DNA of 64,000 bases from the NCBI GenBank assembly GCA_030063045.1, contig JAQSEB010000155.1:62001-126000 (forward strand). The letters run 5' to 3'. Of the stretch, positions 31,986 through 43,473 are shown in pieces. The DNA comes from Pratylenchus scribneri. Its lineage: Eukaryota; Nematoda; Chromadorea; Rhabditida; Pratylenchidae. Both the position numbers and the translations under genes were made by a program. The notes under the pieces were generated by a model. The model saw only the letters and a program-made list of their open reading frames with translations. It searched no databases and had not been told where the DNA came from. Each line of letters begins with the position of its first letter. Positions within the stretch are counted from its first letter, which is position 1.

Positions 31986-32239
31986 TACCGTATTACCTCT
32001 TTTAATTCCTCTTTAGGGAATTATTTTTTAACCTCTCAAAAATTGTTGGGATCTACCTGCTTAATTTGTGGAAATTTTTAACAAATTATTGCGAATTTTA
32101 TAGAGTTTTAGGGAACTAAGAAAATGCATTAAAAAAGCTCACCCTATCAGAAATTAAGAGTCCTCAAAATCGAAGGTAGGGGGATTGGGGATGAATTAAT
32201 ATAAGAGAGTAGGGAATTAAAAGAGTAATAAATACGGTA
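31986..32239. mobile_element. MITE with CCGTATT inverted ends and TA flanks
   Basis: Left end TACCGTATTACCTCTTTTAA and right end inverted TACCGTATTTATTACTCTTT share ends and body motifs (GAATTAAAAGAG) with other copies in the window. About 250 bp, no coding frame. Confidence 0.78.
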
Positions 32240-33078
32240 TATAAAAATATTACTTTGAGCAATTTATATAGGTTTATTATTTGGAGAAAATGAAAGCAGC
32301 AACTTAAATTTTAATTTAATCTTACTTGGAATTCAATAAAATACAAAACTACTTAAACTTTCTCACATACCGTATACTTCTATTAGTGAGCCTGTCTCTA
32401 TTAGTAACCTCCCTTGACTTTGAGATACTATATCTCTTGGCAAAATTTTTTTCTATTTTGAAAAAAGCTATAATTTGTTCAAAAATTTTAACGGATAACA
32501 GAGTTAGACTCCAATTTTGCTCATTTTTGGGGCTAACGAAATTTAATAAAACCGGGGAGACAAATATAAGAAATAAGGTATGCATTTTAAGGCTTTTTTA
32601 AGACAATTGATCACCGAAAAAATAAAGGATGGAATAAAGATTTTCAGAAAATGACTTGGGAGAGCCAAAAAATAAATTGAGATGGACCCAGCAGCGAAAT
32701 GGACAAAAGGGTGAATAATTTTTATTGGGGAAGGTAAAAAAAATGGAGGAGTATTGACTGCGCGAATGAAAGAGGAGGGTGAATGGGACTTTGGTGGGAA
32801 GGATGTCGCCAAAAAATCATCCATCATCCGCCAAACCTCTCCTTTGGGTGCCCAAAATTGTTGGTGGCGAGAGTACCCAAACCCAAATTGTTGGTCGATA
32901 ATGATGATGGAGGAATTGCCGGCAATCAGTTCCCATTTTTTCGCGCTTTTTAATCACTTTTAATCAGCAATCATTTTTCAATCCAATCAAATTCATAAAA
33001 AAAGGGAGAATTAATTATTTATAATGAAGTATGGCGCATCATTTAATGGGAAAATTGGCTTTTTTTTTTGTAACCGAA

Positions 33079-33207
33079 TACCGTATTTCCTTTTTTAGAA
33101 GCCCCAGGGCTTATAATTTTCAGAGACCCTCCAAACCAAAGGGCTTCTATTGGAGAGGTAACTTGTATTAGTAGGGGCTTCTACTATATGGAAGGCGAAT
33201 TACGGTA
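33079..33207. mobile_element. Short MITE of the CCGTATT family
   Basis: TACCGTATTTCC at the left and TACGGTA at the right, with AGAAGCCCC / GGGGCTTCT inverted arms inside. Two nearby TACGGTA ends (33201-33207 and 33214-33220) make the right end ambiguous. Confidence 0.65.
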
Positions 33208-33234
33208 TTCCAATACGGTATTCCAATACAGGGC

Positions 33235-34490
33235 ACTTATGTATTTGGGAGGATGGAAGAGAGAATGGATTGGAGGGAAAATGAGAAATGACAAGTCCCT
33301 TCAATCAAATTTCCCATCACTGAGATGGAGGAAGGGAGTCAACGATGAAAAGGGGAATCTGCAATGGATTAAAGAATTCTCATCTTTATTATTTTACACG
33401 AAATAAATGATAATTATTTAGATAATAATTGTAAATAGAAATAAGAAAATATTTAGATGTATGCCCCTTTTAATTAACCGCTCTCTAATAATTCCCACCC
33501 TCGAATGTAACTCGAAACAAGTAAACATCATAAAAAAATTTATTTCAGTTCCTTAAAGATTTACAAATCCGCTATAATTAATTCAAAAATATCCACAAAT
33601 TAAAGAAATTAGACTCCTAATTTTCCCAATTATTGAGTGAGGGCTTAACGACATTTGGAGACGAAATGGTCTGGTGCCGAAAATGGCAAAGCTGCTCTGT
33701 AATTGTTATGGAATATTATTAAGCATAAAATTTGCTAAAAATATTATCAAATGCATTGGCCAATGTTGAGTATTCACCGAGTTATGGCCAAAAACGGATA
33801 CAACCAAAATTTTAATTAAACAAACGGTTTTTTGGCAATAAATAGGTGAATATTTGACTTTGGCCAATGTATTTGACATCATATTATAGCTAATTTTATG
33901 CTTAATAAAATGTCATATAAATTGGCACTGTAGCTTCACCTCCATCTGCACCAGCAGACAGTTTCTTCTGCAAATGTCGGGTCTAAAATGTGGTAACACG
34001 ATTTTTGAGGGGTTGAAAAAATTCCCTGTTGGCAATTAAAGGATGTTAAATTTTCTATATAAAATTAAAAATACTAAGAAAAATAAATTAAATATTTTTA
34101 AAAAAGTAGCATGTTTTTTCTAAAAACTAAAACTAAGTTTGCGAAATCGAAAATAAAAATGTTTAGAAGAGCAAAAACACAATATAAAAAATGTTTGGAA
34201 AAACAAAATTTAAATACTAAATTTTTGGGATAACAAAAGCAAAAATGTTTGGATTAAATAAAAAAAAACTATTATTTGAAATGAACAATGTTTTTTTTAA
34301 ATCAAAAATTTAAATTAGATTTTGCACTGTACGAGGAAAGAATTTCTTCCTCCATCGCTGAATCTGAATCCTTTTTCCCTTTCTTCCATCTCAGTGATGG
34401 GAAATTTGATTGAAGGGACTTGTCATTTTCCCTCCAACCCATTCTCTCTTCCATCCTCCCAAATACATAAGTGCCCAATACAGTATCAAA
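33235..34490. repeat. Inverted duplication of about 110 bp around a 1-kb core
   Basis: 33235-33345 reappears reverse-complemented at about 34378-34485, differing mainly by a 7-bp indel. Between them lies AT-rich sequence with its own smaller foldback (33717-33781 against 33845-33916). No gene is seen inside. Confidence 0.8.
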
Positions 34491-34635
34491 TTTATTAAAT
34501 CCTAAATATTATTGCTTGCATAAAGGAATAATATTATAAATAAATCTAATTGTCAACTTTTTCATTTATTGTTCCGAAATTTTTTTTTATTAATATTTAA
34601 TTATTTATTTACCAAAAATTTCAGTCCAAAATAAT

Positions 34636-34881
34636 ATGGCAGATTTTCATAATCCCATACAAAATTCACCACCCCAACCTTTGCGCATCCAATGCCAATG
34701 CCAATTTCCCTATGGCATTTTTGTATTTCTATTCTTCATTTTCTCCATTATTGGCCCCTGTGTTGCCATTCTGATTTGCCTTTCAATTGCTCGCCATCGA
34801 CCGCATTTCATTTTTGGAGGGCCACCTCGGCAACAAAATGCAACAATAATCCAGGAAAATTTGCTCAATTCACCGCAATAA
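34636..34881 (+). CDS. Small single-helix membrane protein (81 aa), unrecognised
   Basis: An intact 81-aa frame starting at ATG 34636, 10 nt after a TTTCAG acceptor at 34619-34624, which suggests a trans-spliced or 5'-spliced message. After a polar, Pro/Gln/Cys-containing N-terminus of about 27 residues comes one hydrophobic segment (about 28-53) and a basic C-terminal tail with RHRP and GGPPRQQ. AATAAA lies about 30 nt after the stop. I do not recognise the family. A second, damaged copy lies at 36841-37099, which supports this being a real transcribed unit rather than a chance frame. Confidence 0.6.
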   Translation: MADFHNPIQNSPPQPLRIQCQCQFPYGIFVFLFFIFSIIGPCVAILICLSIARHRPHFIFGGPPRQQNATIIQENLLNSPQ

Positions 34882-35359
34882 TTCTCATTGATGATTTATT
34901 TTTAATTTGAATAAATAAATTTCATTAAAATTTAATCGATAGTAGTTCAAAAAATATCGTAAAACTCTATTAATTCCCCACCTTCTAATAATTCCCCAGA
35001 TCTATGGGTACAGGAACAAACATTTTTTATTACATTTTCTTAGTTAATCAAAGTTCTATAAAATCAGTTTAATTTGTTCAAAAATGCCCATAAATTAAAG
35101 AGGACTCCAGATTTTCACGAAAAATAATTCCCCATGGGGAATTAAAAGAGGCTAAATCTATATAGAACAATTTTGTATTGAAAAATGAGCTTAAAAATTA
35201 AAATTTATAAAACAATGACCGCTTCCAAATGGCTTGCGCCAAGTAAAATTAAACCTATTTCCCTCCCTTCCCTCCATCCATTCTTCCATCCAATTCCAAA
35301 GTCCCAAGGGATGGAAGCTAGGCCATAAAAAGTGGCTTCAATTTTCTTTCTCTCAACAG

Positions 35360-36012
35360 CAATTTGAACTTGGAAGATGAGAATTTCTTCACAGATGGTT
35401 CCGCTTTTGGAAATGGGCCAAATTGCAAGAAGGTTATTGAGGATTGAATTTAAAATATGGCAATTAAAAGCAATTTAAAGGCTGGCTTCGGTATTTTCTG
35501 GGGCGATTTCCACCCATACAACATTTGTGCGGCACTTATCGATAAAAGATTGACCAACAATCGGGCAGAATTGATGGCAGCAATTGTGGCCACTGAGCAG
35601 GCAAAAGAACGAGGTTTGCTATTTAACAAATATCCTTGAATAGAAGAAAATTTGAAAATCGGATTAAATATTTATTATTGATGAAATTTTCTGACCCATC
35701 ATTATTAATATTGATGAGAATAATTTTCAATATTCAGGCTTCTCGGCTCTCCATATCTGCACGGATAGCAAGTATGCAAAACTTTGTCTGGAAAGAATGT
35801 ACACATGGCAGAAATATGGATGGCGTCAATACGGTGGAAACATGGCTAAGAATGTTGACTTACTGAAACGATGGATCAAAGTTTTGGACAGTGGCATCGA
35901 TGTGACAATGGAACATACTTCGGCCCATCAAAATGATATTGGCTACATGACAAATGGGAACAATATGGCCGATTGGTTGGCAAAGCTGGGGGCAGAAATG
36001 TGCCAACAATGA
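35360..36012 (+). CDS. RNase H1-type ribonuclease H domain protein (5' end missing)
   Basis: Three exons: 35360-35432, 35481-35613, 35738-36012; phases agree and the last ends at TGA 36010-36012. They encode about 160 aa that cover a whole RNase H fold: FTDGS (first Asp), NNRAELM (Glu), CTDSKYA (second Asp), and HTSAHQ ... NNMADWLAKLGA (His and last Asp). The set of catalytic acids is complete. RNase H1 cleaves the RNA strand of RNA-DNA hybrids. There is no in-frame ATG in the first exon, which begins right after TCAACAG, so an upstream exon with the start has not been located. Introns and lack of flanking pol domains argue against a retroelement fragment. No hybrid-binding domain was seen. 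Confidence 0.85.
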
Positions 36013-36248
36013 AGAGAAAGAATTTGATTGGAGAGATGAGAAAAGATAGATCAAATGATTTGATGAATAATTAACTGATTCCACTGCTATTTATTAAATC
36101 ATAAAAGTTTTCTGCATTCTACTAAAATTTAGAATTTTATTATTATCCGCTTAATATGGAAGGTTAATCATAAGAAATTCTTTTAAGATTATTGTAATAT
36201 AGATTATGGATTAACATTAAGATTAGATTAATTCATTCTTCATAAGAA

Positions 36249-36800
36249 TTGATGGACTAAAAACACAAATATTTGGAGGACTAAAAACATAAATATTTGG
36301 ATGAATAAAAAAACAAATGTTTGGATGACTAAAAACACAAATGTTTGGATGAATACAAACACAAATGTTTGGATGAATAAAAACACAAATGTTTGAAGGA
36401 CTAAAAACACAAATGTTTGGAAGACTAAAAACATAAATGTTTGGAGGACTAAAAACACAAATGTTTGGAGGACTAAAAACATAAATATTTGGATGAATAA
36501 AAACACAAATGTTTGGAAGAATAAAAACACAAATGTTTGGATGAATACAAACACAAATGTTTGGATGAATAAAAACACAAATGTTTGGAGGACTAAAAAC
36601 ACAAATGTTTGGAGGACTAAAAACACAAATGTTTGGATGAATTAAAACACAAATATTTGGATGAATAAAAAAACAAATGTTTGGATGACTAAAAACACAA
36701 ATGTTTGGAGGACTAAAAACACAAATGTTTGGAGGACTAAAAACACAAATGTTTGGATGACTAAAAACACAAATGTTTGGAGGACTAAAAACACAAAGAT
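36249..36800. repeat. Minisatellite, 24-bp unit, about 23 copies
   Basis: Units with core AAAAACACAAATGTTTGG and a variable GGA(T/G/A)GA(C/A)T part run up to just before the decayed gene copy at 36841. The same unit appears degenerate upstream of the intact copy (34150-34260), so the minisatellite seems to have travelled with the duplicated gene. Long open frames on both strands here are a by-product of a unit length divisible by three. Confidence 0.95.
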
Positions 36801-36840
36801 TAAAAACACAATAACTATTATTTTGCTAAAATTTCAGTCC

Positions 36841-37099
36841 AAAAATAATAGAGCAGATTTTCATAATCCCATACAAAATTCACCCCTCAACCTCTGCCCA
36901 TCCAATGCAATGCCAATTTCCCTATGGCATTTTTGTATTTCTATTTCTATTCTTCATTTTCTCCATTATTGGCCCGTGTGTTGCCATTTTGATTTGCCTT
37001 TCAATTGCTCGCCATCGACCTCATTTGATTTTTGGAGGGCCACCGCGGCAACAAAATGCAACAATAATCCGGCAAAATTTGCTCAATTCACCACAATAA
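36841..37099 (+). pseudogene. Decayed second copy of the small membrane-protein gene
   Basis: Aligns over its whole length with 34626-34881, including the TTTCAG acceptor. The original ATG is lost, a net 2-nt deletion shifts the frame near 36893-36915, and a 6-nt insertion sits in the membrane segment. A downstream ATG at 36905 would restore the original frame for 64 residues with the same membrane segment and tail, so a shortened product is possible. Confidence 0.65.
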
Positions 37100-38662
37100 T
37101 TCATAATTGATGATGTAGTATTTTTTATTTTGAATAATAAATTTGATTAAAATTTTCTCGATTTAATAAAATTATTCAAATTAATAATTTTCCATTGAAG
37201 AAAATGTGCTTAAAAATAAAAATGTCTAAGTAAGCAATCAAAAATATAGGCCATCACTTTTGACACTTCAACATTCTTGCTGTTCATGTAAATTTCATCA
37301 GAAAAATTGGTAAAATCTGACAAAGCGAAGCCGGTTCTAGCCTTTTTTACTAGTCCATTTTATTGTTTTCTCTCCACAAAATTTTCCCCAATTTTGATTA
37401 AAATTTGTCACAATTTTTACGTTTTCCTTCTAAAAATTGTAAATTATGTTCTTTTACTTCCATCCATTTTGCAAAATGAATAGTTTAATTAATTATTCAC
37501 AAATGTATAGCTCCAAAATTGTAAAGCGGCTTTAAAAAAGGGTGCATAAATCAATAAACTCGAAATATCTTAATTATGATTTTAAAAATCCAGATTGATG
37601 AAATACTGACATAAAAATAGTGTGCATGTTTTGAGTTGACCGTTGAACGAAAACGAACCCCTAGCTTCTAGTTCATTAATTTGGCAAAATATCCCATAAT
37701 TTTATAGAAGAAATTTAAGTTTATGTCTGTTTGTCACATGGTTTTTCCAAAGTTGTGTGGATGGATTGAGCTGATTTTTTTGTACTCTGTAATTTTCGGA
37801 GGATGTGATCAAGAATTTCGAATCAATTTTTTGATATGGCCATTTCTCGCGCAGCTTGGCCATAACCTTATGGCCAAGTTTAGTGGTGTTCGATTTTGAT
37901 CTTAGAAATGCCAAATATGAGGAAATCTAGGGTGTCGACAATGATAGTAATAATTGTTTTGCATTTGGTTTGAGTTTTGGCTATGAAATATGCAAATTTT
38001 ACTGCAATGAAATGGCGGAATGTTCCGAATTGTGTGGAATATTCCGCATATCGATTTTTGCTCTATGAGTAGTAAAGTTGATTTAGATGTTTATCAAAAA
38101 TTATATCGGAATAATGTAGACAAAAATTTCACAAACTAATTTTTTTCTGAAAAATTCACCCCCAAAAGATGGATTTCAAAAGTTCCGGTTGGAAAAATGA
38201 GTTACGGTTAAAATTCTGGTTCCGGCGAAACCCTAGAAATAATCCAATTTTCTATAGATGAATTTTGGCAAAGATTTGCATATAATTTGTTAGGAAAGGC
38301 ATTTTGGTTGTCTTTCTGCTTGAGAGATTTGATCAGTAATATTCTTGTCAATTCAAAAAGACAAAAAAAATTGGAGAAAATAATTTTAATTCCCCTAAAT
38401 GAGGCAAAAAAGGAGCAATTTTCAAATAGAAAATGCTAATTAAAATAAGCACTAATTATCATGTTTAAACAATCGTTGAATATTTTTAAAATGATGAAAT
38501 AAATTTATAATTTAACCGCATATTTTTATTTTCGTGCAACAAAATGAGTTATCAAAAACACCCCTTCATATCACTTTGAAATATGTTCGAATCGAAATAG
38601 ATTTATAAAATATGTTGAAAATAATATCATCCCTTGTCAATTATTCATCATCAAATAGTCAA
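37100..38662. other. Non-coding stretch, no gene visible
   Basis: AT-rich sequence with a short palindrome GGCCATAACCTTATGGCC near 37858. I see no exon with convincing codon structure on either strand. Confidence 0.5.
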
Positions 38663-40897
38663 TCATTCCGGAGTGACATTTTCCTTGGAAACATTCTCCA
38701 CCTTAAAAGTATACCATTTAATGATTAATTTTCATTTTTATGGATTTACCTTGTTTTTGTCCTCCTGCTGTGCATATTTCTCTAAAGCTTTTGGCAACTT
38801 TCGACATTCCTTGTGAGCATCATTCCCTTCCGCGAATGTCAAACAACTTTAAAAAGAATTTGAAAATGATTAAAAATTTAGGTGTGCATACGCTTTGCAA
38901 AAAAACCACTCCGTCTTCGCATATTCCTCCGAACTTTTGGGTTTAGAAGATGAAGTTCCTGAAAAGATTAAAAAATGCATTATCAAATAAATTCATTAAT
39001 AAATTATATTATTTAAAATATGGGGAAATAAGCCTTTAATTGACTTGTCATTAAAGAGTTTTTGGTTTTCATCCAAAAATTACATCCTAATTAGTGAATG
39101 TATAAGCTTGAAAAAAATGATTTAACCCCATTGCCTAAACAAGGATGAAGCTAATTTTTATGCCATAATTTCTTTCCTAGTTGCACATTTATTTTTTTTC
39201 TAGTTGCAAGAGGGATTTTTAGTTTTTCATATTATAAATTAATTTGGAAAAATAGGTTTAGTTTAGGCCAAAATGGGCTAAAAGGGGATGTTTGGACCGG
39301 TTTGGCCAAACCGATTTAAGCAGTAAAGTTTGGAATTAATAAATTCAGGGGTTTTCGATGATGAAGAACACGAATTTGAGGTTTATTTCACATTTAGGAA
39401 CGGTTTGGATGTTTAAACCGGTAGTGCGCGAGTGAGGCTTAAACGGTTTCGGTTCAAATCTCGCAGGTTTAAAGCATTAGGGGCTAGGGTTATATTTATT
39501 GTCGGCAAGGGATCTAGAGTCAAGGGGCTATGATTTCTCGAGATGCCAGAAGCAAAAGAGCCAAACCCATTCTCGCGCATAAATGGTTTAAACATCCAAA
39601 TCGTTCCTAAATGTGAAATAAACCTCAAATTCGTGTTCTACATCATCGAAAACCCATGAATTTATTAATTCCTAACTTTTATACCGCTTAAACCGGTTTG
39701 GTCAAACCGGTCCGGGCACCTCCTTTTGACTCATTCTGTTCTAAACTAAACTAAACTATTTTATCCAAATTTCAATATTACAAACCATTTTATATAATTT
39801 ATAACATGAAAAATAAAAAATACTACTAGCAACTAGAAAAAAATGGCATCCATTTTTTATTAAAACCTAAATTATGAATTTACTATGATATAAAAATGTT
39901 AACTAATTACATAACTAGGATTTTTATCGTGTTTTTGCCTAAATACTACTATCATCAACCTTCTTTACGTTGTTTCTTTTCCATCGGCTCATCCGATGAC
40001 TCCGAATCAATGCCACAATTGCCTTTTTGCTGTTGCGGTTGAATGCCAAAACCAATAAATGAGTTTGAAGTTCCACCTGCTGATCCATTGGATTGGTCAC
40101 TTTGGTTGTTGTTGGCAGCGGCTTGAGTCGGCACAATTGGGAACAACGGTTGTAAAAATTCGTCGATGTTTCCGCCTTTTTGAATTGATATAATTGAGAT
40201 TGAGATAATATAAATTTAAATTCATTATTTAATAAACAAATCTACTATTCTTAAAATCCGAATCAAATTTTTCTTTTTAAGTGCCTAATAAATTCCATTT
40301 CTGGGATATAGCTAGGGTTGCACCTCCGTCCTCGCGAGAGGCGGGGGCCATCCCGAAGGGCCCGATGATTTTTGGCCTACCCCGTTCCCGAAGGTCCACC
40401 CCGGCTTCCATTCAATCCGCCCCCGACCTTCGGGGGTGCAATATAGCTAAACGAATATTTTATCGAAAAATCTCTCTCTCAATTTTTTATTTGAATAGAA
40501 AATAAAAATAGATTTACCAGTTCGGCCAGCTGCGAATGCCTGATTAATTGTGAAATTGAAGTGGAGCTTCATGGTTGACATCTCATTTTCAAATTTGTCC
40601 ACTTTTCCCTTCATATTTGCCAACTCTTCCTTCGTACCCGCCAACTCTTTCTTCATTCCCTCGTTTTCTTCGAGTACTTCTTGCAAATATTGTAAAATCG
40701 GCTGTGTGTGGAAAATAATAAAATTGGAATTGAAATTAATTATTAATAAATAATTATTATTTGATTAACCAGGCTATAATCACCTCTTCTTCGTCCATTA
40801 AGCCTAAAATTCTGGGCCAAAAAACGTTTCCTTTTCTAATTTCTAAGAAGGAATTAATCTCTTCTAGTAAAACTTTCGGTAAATTATTTGTTGCCAT
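38663..40897 (-). CDS. Coiled-coil protein with C-terminal Cys motif (238 aa), unrecognised
   Basis: Six exons: 40897-40784, 40701-40518, 40175-39960, 38958-38892, 38846-38750, 38701-38663; all phases agree and sum to 239 codons. Residues 1-38 are Leu/Glu-rich, about 40-95 form a heptad coiled coil, about 100-170 are Gln/Asn/Ser-rich ending in a basic KKQRK stretch that could be a nuclear signal, and about 180-238 hold a C-X2-C motif with a further Cys and Lys-rich helix. An alternative is a three-exon gene ending at the TGA at 39955-39957; the six-exon model is preferred because donor, acceptor and phase fit across the 1-kb intron. That intron holds a foldback element, and the intron at 40176-40517 a GC-rich insert. 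No family is recognised. Confidence 0.6.
39171..39845. mobile_element. Foldback element with long inverted arms (about 260 bp each)
   Basis: The left arm (from CTAGTTGCA near 39178 to about 39430) is repeated in reverse complement from about 39583 to the matching TGCAACTAG reverse at 39828-39836. Arms share CGGTTTGGCCAAACCG-like and GAACGGTTTGGATG-like motifs. No transposase frame. It lies in an intron of the coiled-coil gene. Confidence 0.82.
40313..40444. mobile_element. GC-rich deletion derivative of the GGGTTGCG inverted-repeat family
   Basis: A sharply GC-rich island in an AT-rich intron. It begins TAGGGTTGCACC and ends GGGGGTGCAATATAG, and contains CCCGAAGG / CCTTCGGG arms like those of the element at 49795-51001. 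The right end lacks the final CCC. Confidence 0.65.
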
Positions 40898-41187
40898 TTT
40901 TGGTCAATTAGGTAAGGGAAATTAAGGAATTTAATTAAGGAAAAATTTGATAAATGAATGTAAGATGTAGAAATTGGACGGACAGGACTGTGAGTGGGGA
41001 TGGTTGTGGTTGAACTTAAGGTCATCGCCCTTTCTTAGGTATTAATTAACTAGGTCATTTCCTTTTCCCTTCTCATTTTCTCAAAGGGATTATGTATTGG
41101 CAAATTACGATGAGGAAAGATTTTTTATATAAAATTGCTAGCCTTAATTGGCTAATAATTTATTTAAAAATAAAAATTAGCGCAAAC

Positions 41188-41409
41188 CTTTTTGCAATTT
41201 TCGTGTTTTTCCTTTTGTTTATTTTCCGTATATTCTGCTCTTTCCTCATCGAAGTAAATTGTTATGTGGCATTTTTTGCAATTGCAAACATAACTTTTTG
41301 AATTTTTAGCCGACGACCGATGATGTTGAAACACGATATCATTATAAATAATTGAGAATTCATTTCCACCACGTTCACTTGGAATGACATTAGGAAGTAG
41401 ATATGGCAT
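41188..41409 (-). CDS. FLYWCH-like zinc finger exon (partial gene)
   Basis: An open first exon of 74 codons from ATG 41409 to a donor at 41187 (AAG before GTTTGC). The spacing of Ile/Tyr, Phe, Tyr-X-Cys, Cys, and His-Glu-Asn-Cys near the end resembles FLYWCH zinc fingers, which are found in nematode transcription regulators and Mutator-like transposases. Following exons were not identified with confidence; splicing to an acceptor near 41004 would add only about 18 residues before a stop. It may belong to the coiled-coil gene just downstream on the same strand, or form an operon with it. Confidence 0.45.
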
Positions 41410-42485
41410 TATTTAAATTTAAATGCTTCTAAAAATAAATATGTATTATGGTTATTCATAAGTTGATAAATCTTATATTGATGATTTGGAATAGAATATA
41501 TAAATGATTTCAGTAGAGAAGATATTCATTAATGTAGTAATAATACAAGATAATCAATATGACCTTATTTTTGTTGAAAAATACTCATAAAATTATCGAA
41601 TTACCCAGTTTTGAGACCAATTAATTTGGCCATAAAAAAGTGTTGTGGTTTAGTTTAAGATTCGATTTAGGGTTAGGTTAAGATTTCGACTTAGGGCTTA
41701 GCTTACATGGGGCATAGGAATCATAAAAAGTCTTCATCTAACCAAGTAAATGGTTTGAAAAATTTTGATTTTTTGACGCGAAAATTTATAAGTAGAGAAA
41801 TTAATCAATAATTTTATGAAATGTGGCAGCCCCACCAAACGCCAATCCACGAAATGTCAATCCCATAAAGTAGACCCCGACAAAATGTATGTACATATCT
41901 TGGGAATTGGGAGACGACAGAGAAAGAAAGGAAAGAGGCGTGGAAAGGCATTCGAGGCTTTGCCTTCTTTGCCTTTTTTGCTGCCTCTTTTTTTGGGCTG
42001 TTCGATTAGAATTTACTATTTCGCGTAAGGTCAAAAAAAGGCAAAAGAGGTGTTTGTGCTTTGAGGGTTGAGGCTTTGCCTTTGTTTGAATCTAGTATAA
42101 TAAATTGGAATTGAATTCAATTCATATTCATAGGAAGATACGTCGATTAAACCATGATTTGGCCAAAAATTTTTGACACTTTTTTTCGAGTACTAACAAT
42201 AATAGAGGACATTCACTTTTCCAATTTTAAATTTCGCTTAGCTCACGTGAATGATGCGATGCACAAAAAATGAGCCTCGAATTTTGATCAACATCCAAAA
42301 TTATACTAGGTTGCGTTTTTGCATAATTTTTTTGGTCAGATGGCCTATAATGGAAAAAGTACCAATTTATGAATATTTTTTTGGTTTTTCTTGATTATTT
42401 ATATTCCTACAATTCCCTTTTATGTCGGATCTATTTTTTTGCACCAAAAAAAGATTTTTGCATCAATGTTATTTTTGATTTCTAG

Positions 42486-43185
42486 TAGGGTTAATTATAC
42501 GCAAGCGTATAATGAAGAAGCGTATAACGTATAATGCGTATAACCAAGGTGCGTATAACGTATATAGGCCCTCCGAGAAAATTATACGCGTATAGGATAC
42601 GTTACGCTCCCTTTATAAGGCATTTTTTGAAATTCGTTTAATAAAATTTTTAAAAATCGCCAAAATAAATATCATAATAAAAAATAAATCAATCATTTTA
42701 TTCTTTTTATTCTTACTCTTCTTCATCTTCATATTCTTCTTCACTCAAATCTGATTCATCTGGTTCAATCAAGCCCGTAATCACGAATTTTCCAAAGAGG
42801 GAGCCATAGAAGGGAGAATGCCGAGCTTTTTTTGCTGCCCCGCAGGGCCGAATTTTTGGGAGAATTACTTTGGATGGAAAATTTTGTTCTAAAATGGCCG
42901 CGCATCAAAAAATTTGGATCAAAATTGGCTGCGCAGCGAAAATTTTAGTTCAAAATTGCCCGCGCAGCGAAAAATTTGGATCAAAATTGGCCGCATAGCG
43001 AAAAATTTGACCCTAAATGGTGGTTTTAAAAAAGGTTGCGTATAGGCGTATAGGCGTATATTCAGAGTGCGTATAACGTATAATGCGTATAATCGGGGTG
43101 CGTATAACGTAACGTATAATTAGCCCAAAATCGTTGCGTATATCCGTTACGCGGGATACGTTACGCCCACGTATAATTAACCCTA
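42486..43185. mobile_element. Inverted-repeat element with GGGTTAATTATACG ends and TA flanks
   Basis: 696 bp between TA dinucleotides. Fourteen terminal bases are a perfect inverted repeat, followed on both sides by clustered GTATAACGTATAATGCG subterminal repeats. The centre holds about five copies of a unit of about 39 bp containing GCGCAGCGAAAAATTT. No transposase is encoded, so it is a non-autonomous DNA element. Confidence 0.85.
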
Positions 43186-43194
43186 TATTCTAGT

Positions 43195-43473
43195 AAATCA
43201 AACCGGTTTTAGATCATACAAATCTTATAGAAATTTGTAGATTTCATAAAGAGTAAAGACGCTCGATTTTTATATTTATATTCGTCATGGTTTGGTCAAA
43301 TTTGAATATTATTAAACCATTCAAGTCACCATATAGTTTTTGGTTTAAAAACTATTACCAAAATATGATAAATTTTATACCATTCGATGCGTCTCGATGA
43401 GATCTACAAATTAGTATAGGGTTTGTAGGGTCTAAAACCGGTTTCTGATTTATTAGAAGTTAAAAATTACTTT
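43195..43473. repeat. Foldback repeat, family A, copy 2
   Basis: Outer ends carry AAACCGGTTTTAGA and TCTAAAACCGGTTT, with an inverted body including GTCTCGATGAGATC. It abuts the element ending at 43185. Confidence 0.65.

Noticed and set aside
36240..37110. Long plus- and minus-strand frames over the 24-bp minisatellite
   Set aside because: A unit length divisible by three keeps every frame open; the peptide is a pure repeat.
39420..39480. Possible tRNA gene (GGTTCAAATC)
   Set aside because: No cloverleaf or acceptor stem can be drawn; kept only as a B-box-like motif in the foldback element.
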